The position numbers and the translations under genes are program-made. The notes under the pieces are model-generated. The model did no database searches and had not been told where the DNA came from. It saw nothing but the letters and a program-made list of their open reading frames with translations. Shown piece by piece: positions 40,037-47,098 of a stretch of DNA of 64,000 nucleotides. This DNA comes from Actinotalea sp. Marseille-Q4924 (GTDB lineage: Bacteria; Actinomycetota; Actinomycetes; Actinomycetales; Cellulomonadaceae): assembly GCF_916618755.1 (NCBI RefSeq), contig NZ_CAKAKB010000003.1, positions 496,001 through 560,000 of the forward strand. The letters run 5' to 3'. Each line of letters begins with the position of its first letter. Within the stretch, counting starts at the first letter, position 1.

Positions 40037-40469
40037 GCGGAGCCTGCCTGCGGGGAAGAGGAGTGCCCACGGACCGCAGGCCGGTCCACTGTACGGGAGC
40101 GACTCCCCGCGCCGGCTCCCGCGCATCCCGGCACGACGCCTGCTCGCCCCGGGGCGGCGAGGCGGCGACCCACGAGGCAGGGAGCGTCGGCGACGCCCGC
40201 GACAGTCTCAGGTGCAGTTCCCGGCTTCCCCGCATATCACGTCGCAGCCTCCCGGTGCTCTCTGCGGCGCCCCCTAGTTCACGTCGCGTTGAAGTGTGGT
40301 GTACCGCAGGTGACCGAGTGCCTCCTTCGGGGTGGATCGAGTCAAGACCTGCTGTAGCGGACGTCATCGAAATCTCCACCCATCCGCATGCCGCCGGGCT
40401 CCGAACGACACATGTCAGGAAGTTTCCGAGTTGGGGCGCCCTCACCGGGTGCCCGGTATTGGAGTTCTC
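40037..40469. other. Divergent intergenic region, SDR and CHRD genes
   Basis: 433 bp without a gene. A TACAGT box (40088-40093, minus strand) could be the -10 of the SDR gene with a 45-nt leader. The part near 40300-40440 is clearly less GC-rich (for example GGAAGTTTCCGAG) and must hold the CHRD promoter, but I cannot name its elements. Confidence 0.4.
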
Positions 40470-41234
40470 ATGCGTATCCGTCACAAGATCGTCACAGTCG
40501 CCTTCGGCGCTGCCGTGGTCCTTCCCCTCGGTGCGGGGTCGGCGTTCGCCGCCGACGCCGACACGAACGCCCAGCTCGCCCCGGTCGCCCTCAACGGCGT
40601 CGAGGGCAGCGGCACCGCCATGGTGAAGGTCGAGGGCACCATGCTCACGGTCACCATGGCCGCCAGCGGCCTCCTCGCCGACTCGCCGCACGCCGCGCAC
40701 ATCCACTTTGGTGCCGACGCCCGCAACGAGTGCCCGACCGCGGCCGACGACGCATCCGCCGACGGCACGCTCAACACGACCGAGGGTGGCCCCGCGTACG
40801 GCGGCATCGTCGTCTCGCTGACCAAGACCGGTGACACCAGCCCGGACAGCGGCCTGGCCGTCGACCGGTTCGACACCGCGCCCGGCGGCGAGCTCACCTA
40901 CGAGCGCGGCAGCATCGAGGTCGCCCCCGAGGTCGCCGACGCGATCTCGTCCGGCAAGGCGGCCGTGGTCATCCACGGCGTCGACCACAACGACAGCGGC
41001 GCCTACGACGGCGACGTGATGTCCGACCTCGACCCGTCCCTGCCCACCGAGGCCACGGACCCGGCCCTGTGCGGCGTCCTCATGGCGGCTCCGGCCGGTG
41101 GCGTCGCGACCGGCGCCGGCGGCGCCGCCTCCGCCGGCACCGACCAGGGCCTCCTGATGGCCGGTGGCGCCCTGCTGCTCGCCGCTGCGGGCACCGGTGC
41201 CTTCGCCGCCCGTCGCGCGACCGCCAAGGTCTGA
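40470..41234 (+). CDS. Secreted CHRD domain protein
   Basis: A 254-residue cell-surface protein: signal peptide (residues 1-28, cleavage after AFA), a CHRD domain with HAAHIHFGADARNECP and VVIHGVDHND, then a Gly/Ala-rich linker and a C-terminal hydrophobic helix (LLMAGGALLLAAAGTGAFAA) ending in RRATAKV. That tail looks like a sorting signal's membrane part, but no LPxTG-like pentapeptide stands before it. TGATG overlap with a class F sortase gene suggests functional pairing. ATG follows GGAG. Confidence 0.85.
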   Translation: MRIRHKIVTVAFGAAVVLPLGAGSAFAADADTNAQLAPVALNGVEGSGTAMVKVEGTMLTVTMAASGLLADSPHAAHIHFGADARNECPTAADDASADGTLNTTEGGPAYGGIVVSLTKTGDTSPDSGLAVDRFDTAPGGELTYERGSIEVAPEVADAISSGKAAVVIHGVDHNDSGAYDGDVMSDLDPSLPTEATDPALCGVLMAAPAGGVATGAGGAASAGTDQGLLMAGGALLLAAAGTGAFAARRATAKV

Positions 41235-41953
41235 TGACCACCAGCTCACGGCTCGACGGCCGCCACCGCGTCTTCGCGGTGGCGGCCGTCGGGCTGGCCC
41301 TGGTCGGGATCCTGGTCCTCGTCCTCGCCTTCCGCGGGCAGGGCGGGCCTCCCCAGCCCTCCAGCCAGCCGGTGGCCGCCGCCGACGCCACCGACCAGCC
41401 CGCGACCGAGCGCGCTGACAAGAGCACCGGACCGGCTGAGGCCGAGGAGGAGCGCGAGGCCCAGACGGCTGCACAGGCCCTGGACTTCGGTCCCGTGATG
41501 GCGGGCTCCACGCCCGTGGGCCTGGAGATCCCGGCGATCGGGCTGACGACGGACGTGCTCGTGCCGCTGACCGTCGGGGCCGACGGGATCCTGCCCGCGC
41601 CGGTCGACTACGCCACCGCCGGGTGGCACACCCGGGGACCGACGCCCGGCCAGTTCGGGCCGGCCGTGATCGCCGGCCACGTCGACGGACCGGACGGTCC
41701 AGCGATCTTCTACCGGCTCGGCGAGCTGGTCGCGGGCGACATCGTGAGCGTCACCCGGGAGGACGGCTCCGTCGCGCGGTTCACCGTCGACTCCGTCGGT
41801 CGGTACCCGAAGGCCGAGTTCCCCACCTCCGAGGTCTACGGCAACACGACGGACAGGGCGGAGCTCCGCCTCATCACCTGCGGTGGGGCCTTCGACCGGA
41901 CGACCGGCCACTACGTGGACAACATCGTGGTCTTCGGTCACCTGACCCCCTGA
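41234..41953 (+). CDS. Class F sortase
   Basis: A 239-residue membrane-anchored transpeptidase: one N-terminal transmembrane helix (residues about 14-34), an Ala/Glu-rich stalk, then the sortase barrel. Catalytic His149 is in AGHVDG, Cys216 in LITCGG and Arg222 in FDRTTGHY. Class F sortases are typical of actinobacteria. The overlap with the CHRD gene makes that protein the likely substrate, although it lacks a classical motif. Confidence 0.9.
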   Translation: MTTSSRLDGRHRVFAVAAVGLALVGILVLVLAFRGQGGPPQPSSQPVAAADATDQPATERADKSTGPAEAEEEREAQTAAQALDFGPVMAGSTPVGLEIPAIGLTTDVLVPLTVGADGILPAPVDYATAGWHTRGPTPGQFGPAVIAGHVDGPDGPAIFYRLGELVAGDIVSVTREDGSVARFTVDSVGRYPKAEFPTSEVYGNTTDRAELRLITCGGAFDRTTGHYVDNIVVFGHLTP

Positions 41954-41991
41954 CGGCTCGGCGCCGCGTGTCGACGGCGGCCGTGGACAGG

Positions 41992-42906
41992 TCAGCCGTC
42001 CGCGCGGGAGCGGTGCGTCGAGCCTTCGGCCAGCCGGTCCAGCCGGGCCGCCAAGCCTGGCGAGGGCTGGATCATCTGGATCTCCGGCGGCATCTCCACG
42101 CCGGCGTCGCTCAGCGCCGCGGCGATGGACTCGATGACGCGGTCACGGGTCTCCAGGGCCTCGAGCTGGCGAGCCCCGGACCAGAACCGGACGTCGAAGT
42201 TGATCGTCGACGGCGCCAGCTCGGTCAGCAGGCACTGCGGTGCGGGGTCGTCGGCGACGCCGGGCACGGCGGCGACCGCCTCCAGTACGACGGACCGTGC
42301 CGTCGCGAGGTCGCTGGCGTAGTCCACGCCGACCACCACGGTGGTGCGGATGTGCGAGTAACCCGTCTGCACCGTGAGGACCTCGCCGTGGACGGTGCTG
42401 TTGGGCACGAGCACGCGCCGACCGTCGAACGTCCGCACCACCGTCTCGCGGAGGTTGACCTCCTCGACGGTTCCCTGCACGTCCTTCACGGCGATCTGGT
42501 CCCCGGCCCGGAACGGCTCCCGCACGAGGATGAGCAGTCCCGCGAAGAGGTTCGCCAGCACGTTCTGGAACGCGATGCCGATCGCCACCGAGACGATCCC
42601 GAGCCCCCCGAGGACGTCGACCGGCTGGACGCTCGGGAAGGCGATGGTGAGGCCGACGCCGATGGCCAGCAGGGCGAACCCGTACTGGACCAGCGTGGAG
42701 AAGACGCGGGCGTAGGACGGCGTGTGGCGGCGCGCCCACGCCCACCTCGTGACGACGCGGAGGAGCTTGGCCACGACGAGGCCGAGCACGATCACCGCGG
42801 CGCCCAGCGCCAGCTGCCGGGGATCGATCGGTGGGAGGTTGAGGTCCGCCTCGAGACCCCCGTCCGTCTCGGCGGGGTAAGGCACGAGGCGCGGGAGGAC
42901 GAGCAT
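41992..42906 (-). CDS. Mechanosensitive channel, MscS family
   Basis: A 304-residue channel with about three transmembrane helices; the pore helix region reads VLGGLGIVSVAIGIAFQNVLANLFAGLLILVREPF and is followed by the MscS beta domain with VEEVNLRETVVRTFDGRRVLVPN. It opens on hypo-osmotic shock. ATG at 42906 is preceded by CAGACT with a 6-nt spacer; the frame continues upstream but the added part has no hydrophobic or conserved features. Confidence 0.9.
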   Translation of the reverse strand: MLVLPRLVPYPAETDGGLEADLNLPPIDPRQLALGAAVIVLGLVVAKLLRVVTRWAWARRHTPSYARVFSTLVQYGFALLAIGVGLTIAFPSVQPVDVLGGLGIVSVAIGIAFQNVLANLFAGLLILVREPFRAGDQIAVKDVQGTVEEVNLRETVVRTFDGRRVLVPNSTVHGEVLTVQTGYSHIRTTVVVGVDYASDLATARSVVLEAVAAVPGVADDPAPQCLLTELAPSTINFDVRFWSGARQLEALETRDRVIESIAAALSDAGVEMPPEIQMIQPSPGLAARLDRLAEGSTHRSRADG

Positions 42907-42999
42907 CGATCGAGTCTGCCCCAGCGCGCGCCGCGCCGCCGTGAAGCGCGTCCCGGCGGCGGTTGGCGTCCTGCAGGACTTCCGTGGTGGACTTGTCCC

Positions 43000-43080
43000 G
43001 TGACCTCCACCGTGCTCCTCGCGCCGCGTTCCGCCGGCCTTGCGCGCACCCGGTGCTGTCCGCGCCTGCGCTGTCTCTGA
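43000..43080 (+). CDS. Putative Cys-rich leader peptide before cystine-type transporter
   Basis: A 26-codon ORF starting with GTG; residues 19-26 read CCPRLRCL before TGA, three Cys in the last eight codons. It lies 158 nt before a cystine-type binding protein gene and is followed by hairpins that can pair in more than one way. Cys-rich leader peptides controlling sulfur genes are known in mycobacteria. The start lacks a good Shine-Dalgarno (GGTGG, 9 nt away), and high-GC DNA produces TGC/TGT by chance, so this is a candidate. Confidence 0.4.
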   Translation: MTSTVLLAPRSAGLARTRCCPRLRCL

Positions 43081-43081
43081 G

Positions 43082-43170
43082 CCGCGCACGCGACCGGTCC
43101 TGAGACCGGTCCATGGCCCTCCGCGCACTGTGCGCGGCGCCACACCCCGTGACGGCAGGGAATCTCCCTG
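43082..43170 (+). promoter_or_regulatory. Structured leader with competing hairpins, possible attenuator
   Basis: GACCGGTC-CTGA-GACCGGTC (43092-43111) forms an 8-bp hairpin; CCGCGCA-CTG-TGCGCGG (43121-43137) a 7-bp hairpin; CAGGGA-ATC-TCCCTG (43156-43170) a 6-bp hairpin. CCGCGCA also occurs at 43082-43088, immediately after the leader ORF stop, and could pair with TGCGCGG instead. A ribosome stalled on Cys codons would influence this choice. No T-run is seen. Confidence 0.4.
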
Positions 43171-43238
43171 TGCCGCTCCCGGTTGCCCACCCCCGTCGAG
43201 GCGTCGACCGACGCCCGCCCGTCTCCCGAAGGACCGAC

Positions 43239-44096
43239 ATGTCCCGTCTCACCACCAAGATCTCCCTCGGTGCGGCCGCGACCGCCCTCGCGCTCGCCGT
43301 CACGGGCTGCTCGGCCGCCGACGACGGTGCGCCGTCGTCCGCCGCCGACGGCGCCCAGGAGGACACGGCCACCGAGGGCGCCCAGGAGGACACCTCCTGG
43401 TCCGACGTGCAGGAGGCCGGCGTGCTCGTGGTCGGAACGGAGGGCACCTACCGCCCGTTCTCGTTCCACGAGGAGGGCTCCGGAGACCTCGTCGGCTACG
43501 ACGTCGAGGTCATCGAGGCGGTCGCCGAGGAGCTCGGCGTGGACGTCGAGTTCGAGGAGACCCAGTGGGACGCGATCTTCGCGGGCCTGGAGGCGGGACG
43601 CTTCGACGTCATCGCGAACCAGGTGTCGATCACCCCGGAGCGTGAGGAGGCCTACACGTTCACCGAGCCGTACACCGTCTCGAACGGTGTCGTCGTCGTC
43701 CGGGCCGACGACGACTCCATCGACTCGTTCGAGTCGCTGGACGGGAAGGTGACCGCGCAGTCCCTGACGAGCAACTGGAAGGCGCTCGCAGAGGAGAGCG
43801 GTGCGCAGATCGAGGCCGTCGAGGGCTGGGCCCAGGCCGTCGCGCTGGTCGAGCAGGAGCGCGTCGATGCCACGATCAACGACGAGCTGACGTTCCTCGA
43901 CTACGCGAAGAACAACGACGCCTCCGGCCTCAAGGTCGCCGCCGAGACCGAGGAGCAGTCCTTCAGCGCCTTCGCCCTCGCCCAGGGCGACGACGAGCTC
44001 GCGGCGGCCATCGACGAGGCCCTGGCCACCCTGGCGGAGGAGGGCACGCTCGCGGAGATCTCGGAGAAGTACTTCGGCAGCGATGTCTCCCGCTGA
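43239..44096 (+). CDS. Amino acid ABC transporter substrate-binding lipoprotein (cystine type)
   Basis: A 285-residue lipoprotein; the lipobox AVTGC gives the lipidated Cys24. The periplasmic-binding-protein fold (family 3) includes GTEGTYRPFSF, GYDVEVIEAVAEELG, WDAIFAGLEAGRFDVIANQVSITPER and the end LAEISEKYFGSDVSR. This wording is close to E. coli cystine-binding TcyJ (FliY), so L-cystine is the probable ligand. ATG follows AAGGA. First structural gene of a three-gene transporter. Confidence 0.87.
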   Translation: MSRLTTKISLGAAATALALAVTGCSAADDGAPSSAADGAQEDTATEGAQEDTSWSDVQEAGVLVVGTEGTYRPFSFHEEGSGDLVGYDVEVIEAVAEELGVDVEFEETQWDAIFAGLEAGRFDVIANQVSITPEREEAYTFTEPYTVSNGVVVVRADDDSIDSFESLDGKVTAQSLTSNWKALAEESGAQIEAVEGWAQAVALVEQERVDATINDELTFLDYAKNNDASGLKVAAETEEQSFSAFALAQGDDELAAAIDEALATLAEEGTLAEISEKYFGSDVSR

Positions 44097-44117
44097 CGGA
44101 GGCGGGGGATCGCGGTC

Positions 44118-44786
44118 GTGAGCCCGGAGACCCTCGAGCTCGTCACCGAGTCGTTGTGGCCGATCACCCGGGGCGCGATCACGGGGACCATCCCGCTGGC
44201 GCTGGTGTCGTTCGTCCTCGGGCTGGTCCTCGCTCTGGTGATCGCCCTGATGCGGCTGTCGAAGCGGCGCTGGCTGTCGGGCCCGGCGCGCGCGTACATC
44301 TCCGTCGTCCGTGGCACGCCCCTGCTCGTCCAGCTGTTCGTCATCTTCTACGGCCTGCCGTCGGTGGGTGTGGTGATCGACCCGTGGCCGAGCGCCGTCG
44401 TGGCGTTCTCGGTGAACGTGGGCGGGTATGCGGCCGAGGTGATCCGTGCCGCGATCCTCTCGGTGCCCAAGGGGCAGTGGGAGGCGGCGCACATGGTCGG
44501 GATGTCGCACGCGGTGGCGCTGCGGCGCATCGTCCTGCCGCAGGCGGCGCGCGTGTCGGTCCCGCCCCTGTCCAACACGTTCATCAGCCTGGTCAAGGAC
44601 ACGTCCCTGGCGTCGCTCATCCTGGTGACGGAGCTGTTCCGCGAGGCCCAGCAGATCGCGGCGTTCAGCCAGGAGTTCATGGTGCTGTACTTGGAGGCCG
44701 CGGCGGTCTACTGGGTGATCTGCCTGGCGCTCTCCGCGGGGCAGGGCCGTCTGGAGCAACGATTGGACCGCTATGTCGCCCGCTGA
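44118..44786 (+). CDS. Amino acid ABC transporter permease (cystine type)
   Basis: A 222-residue His/Glu/Gln-family permease with about five transmembrane helices. The coupling loop reads GYAAEVIRAAILSVPKGQWEAAHMVGMSHAVALRRIVLPQA, the EAA motif. It probably works as a homodimer since only one permease gene is present. GTG start after GGCGGGGG; its 3' end overlaps the ATPase gene by 14 nt. Confidence 0.92.
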   Translation: MSPETLELVTESLWPITRGAITGTIPLALVSFVLGLVLALVIALMRLSKRRWLSGPARAYISVVRGTPLLVQLFVIFYGLPSVGVVIDPWPSAVVAFSVNVGGYAAEVIRAAILSVPKGQWEAAHMVGMSHAVALRRIVLPQAARVSVPPLSNTFISLVKDTSLASLILVTELFREAQQIAAFSQEFMVLYLEAAAVYWVICLALSAGQGRLEQRLDRYVAR

Positions 44787-45591
44787 CCACGACGTGCTCG
44801 AACCGCCCGGTGGCCACGGCCCGCCCGGCGGTGCGGGGGAGCCCGTGCTGGTCGTCGAGGGGCTCGGCAAGAGCTTCGGCGACCACACGGTGCTGCGCTC
44901 CGTCGACTTCCGGGTCTGCAGAGGGCAGGTGCTCGCCATCATCGGCCCGTCCGGCTCCGGCAAGACGACGGCGCTGCGGTGCCTGAACGGCCTGGAGCGG
45001 CCGGACGCGGGGCGGGTCCTCGTCGGGTCCGACGTCGTCGTGGACTTCTCGCAGGGGGCGTCACGCACGCAGGTGGCTGCGCTGCGCGACTCCTCGGCCA
45101 TGGTCTTCCAGCACTACAACCTGTTCCCCCACAAGACCGTCCTGGAGAACGTGCTGGAGGGGCCGGTCGTCGTCCAGCGCCGACCACGGGACGAGGTGAC
45201 CGCCGAGGCCGTCGAGCTGCTCCGCCGCGTGGGGCTGGCCGAGAAGAAGGACGCGTACCCCTTCGAGCTCTCCGGCGGTCAGCAGCAGCGCGTCGGGATC
45301 GTGCGGGCGCTGGCTCTGCGGCCCACCCTCCTGCTGTTCGACGAGCCGACGTCCGCCCTGGACCCCGAGCTCGTCGGGGACGTCCTGGGCCTCATCAAGG
45401 AGCTCGCCGACGAGGGCTGGACGATGGTGATCGTCACCCACGAGCTGCAGTTCGCGCGGGAGGTCGCCCACGAGGTCGTGTTCATCGACGGTGGCGCGGT
45501 CGTCGAGCGCGGGCACCCGGACCAGGTCCTCCGAGACCCGCGGGAGGAGCGCACACGGCAGTTCGTGCAGCGGCTCCTGCACCCGTTCTGA
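44773..45591 (+). CDS. Amino acid ABC transporter ATPase (cystine type)
   Basis: A 272-residue ATPase. Walker A GPSGSGKT, Q-loop VFQHYNLFPHKT, signature LSGGQQQRVGI, Walker B LLLFDEPTSALDPE and the switch His in VTHELQFA are the standard polar amino acid transporter set. The N-terminal 30 residues are a Pro/Gly-rich lead. The stop overlaps the DUF1684 gene start by one base (TGATG). Confidence 0.93.
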   Translation: MSPADHDVLEPPGGHGPPGGAGEPVLVVEGLGKSFGDHTVLRSVDFRVCRGQVLAIIGPSGSGKTTALRCLNGLERPDAGRVLVGSDVVVDFSQGASRTQVAALRDSSAMVFQHYNLFPHKTVLENVLEGPVVVQRRPRDEVTAEAVELLRRVGLAEKKDAYPFELSGGQQQRVGIVRALALRPTLLLFDEPTSALDPELVGDVLGLIKELADEGWTMVIVTHELQFAREVAHEVVFIDGGAVVERGHPDQVLRDPREERTRQFVQRLLHPF

Positions 45592-46226
45592 TGACCGATC
45601 CCGTGGCGGAGCCCGCCGTCGAGCACGACTGGTCCGACGTCGTCGACTGGCGGCGGCGCGTCGCGGAGCTCTACCGCGCGGTCCGGCTCGATCCGGACCC
45701 GGCCGCTGCCCACGCCGCCTGGGCCGCCGGTCGCGCCGACCTCCTGGCCACCCACCCGGCGTCGCCCGTGCCACGCGCCGCGCGACGCGGCTACGTGCCA
45801 CCGCCCGTCGCGCGCTACGACCCGGCGTTCCGGTTCACGGTGCCCGTCGACGGCGACGTCGAGCCGGTCCGGCGGCAGGTCACGACGGGGACGGACGGGG
45901 TCGTGCCGTTCGACCTGGTCGGACGGGTGAGCCTGCCCGGCCTCGGTCGCCTGGACCTGTGGTGGTGCGCCGGCTACGGCGGCGGCCTCTTCCTGCCCCT
46001 GCGCGACGGCACCAGCGGCAGGGGGTCCTATGGCGGCGGCCGGTACGTGCTGGACACCGTCAAGGGCGCCGACCTGGGCGGGGACCGCGCTGCTCTCGTG
46101 GTCGACCTCAACTTCGCCTACGCGCCGTCGTGCGCGCACGACGAGTCCTGGGCCTGCCCGCTGCCGCAGGCGGGGAACACGCTGACCGGGCCCGTCCCGG
46201 TGGGGGAGCTGGCACCGGCCGGCTGA
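45591..46226 (+). CDS. DUF1684 protein
   Basis: A 211-residue soluble protein with the DUF1684 core: WRRRVAELYR, then FDLVGRVSLPGLGRLDLWW and the conserved C-terminal block VVDLNFAYAPSCAHDESWACPLPQAGNTL. Function unknown. It is attached to the transporter operon by a TGATG overlap, so it is probably co-expressed, but a direct part in cystine use is only a guess. Confidence 0.85.
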   Translation: MTDPVAEPAVEHDWSDVVDWRRRVAELYRAVRLDPDPAAAHAAWAAGRADLLATHPASPVPRAARRGYVPPPVARYDPAFRFTVPVDGDVEPVRRQVTTGTDGVVPFDLVGRVSLPGLGRLDLWWCAGYGGGLFLPLRDGTSGRGSYGGGRYVLDTVKGADLGGDRAALVVDLNFAYAPSCAHDESWACPLPQAGNTLTGPVPVGELAPAG

Positions 46227-46258
46227 GCCGACGGGTACGACGGCGGCCGGCGGTGGCC

Positions 46259-47098
46259 TCAGTGACCGGTGAACGTCGGAGGGCGCTTCTGCTGGAAGGC
46301 GGTGAACCCCTCGCGGTAGTCGTCCGTGCGCGACGCCGCACCCTGGGCGCGGGCCTCGGCCTCGAGCAGGGCCGACGACGCCCCGCGCGCGGCGGCGAGG
46401 TCGCGGACGATGCGCTTGGACTGGACGAACGCGACGGTGGGGCCGTCGGCGAGCGTCGCGGCGAGCGCACGGACGCGGTCCAGCAGCACGTCGTCGTCGA
46501 CGACCCTGCTCACGAGCCCGACGCGCGCCGACTCCTCACCGTCGAGGAGCTCCCCCGTGAGCATGAGGTCCATGGCACGGTGCGGTCCGAGACGGTCGAC
46601 GAGCAGCGCGTGACCCCCGGAGTCCAGCACCGCGCCGATGCGGGCGAACGGGGAGCCGAGGCGCGCGCTGCGGCCGGCGTACACGACGTCCGCCGCGGCC
46701 ATGAGCCCGAGTCCGATCCCCAGTGCGGCGCCCTGGACCGCCGCGACCACCGGCACGGGGACGTTGCGCACGGCCGCCAGCACGGGGTGTACGAGCTCGG
46801 ACAGGAAGGCCTCGGCGTCGTCGGCGCGCGGGTCCACCCCGGAGATGTCCCGCCCCGCGCAGAAGGCGCGGCCCTCGCCCCGCAGGACGACGGCTCGCAG
46901 GCCCGGCCGGCCCACGAGCCCCTCGACGACCTCGCGCAGTGCCCGCAGCGCCGGCCCGTCGAGGGTGTTGAGCCGAGCGGGCCGGTCCAGGACCACCTCC
47001 GCGACGGCATCGGACCCGGTGAGCCGGATGCCGGTGTCCGCCCCTTCGTCGGCGCCCGACGGCACCCGGGCCGGGTCCTGCCCGACCGCCCCGGTCAC
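46259..47098 (-). CDS. paaG: Enoyl-CoA hydratase/isomerase, PaaG-like
   Basis: A 279-residue crotonase-fold protein. The oxyanion-hole region is AFCAGRDISG, the second is GAALGIGLGLMAAADVV, and the C-terminus DDYREGFTAFQQKRPPTFTGH closely mirrors E. coli PaaG, the isomerase turning ring-1,2-epoxyphenylacetyl-CoA into oxepin-CoA. An Asp in GAVLDSGG fits PaaG's acid. The N-terminal 30 residues are extra. GTG start overlaps the paaZ stop (GTGA), so both steps around the oxepin are encoded together. Confidence 0.8.
   Translation of the reverse strand: MTGAVGQDPARVPSGADEGADTGIRLTGSDAVAEVVLDRPARLNTLDGPALRALREVVEGLVGRPGLRAVVLRGEGRAFCAGRDISGVDPRADDAEAFLSELVHPVLAAVRNVPVPVVAAVQGAALGIGLGLMAAADVVYAGRSARLGSPFARIGAVLDSGGHALLVDRLGPHRAMDLMLTGELLDGEESARVGLVSRVVDDDVLLDRVRALAATLADGPTVAFVQSKRIVRDLAAARGASSALLEAEARAQGAASRTDDYREGFTAFQQKRPPTFTGH

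Noticed and set aside
43113-43238. Longer N-terminus for the cystine-type binding protein (in-frame ATG at 43113)
   Set aside because: It would put about 40 residues before the signal peptide; AAGGA and the lipoprotein signal fix the start at 43239.
42907-43238. Known riboswitch (SAM or ykkC type) upstream of the transporter
   Set aside because: None of the conserved cores I know is present; the hairpins fit an attenuator with a leader peptide better.
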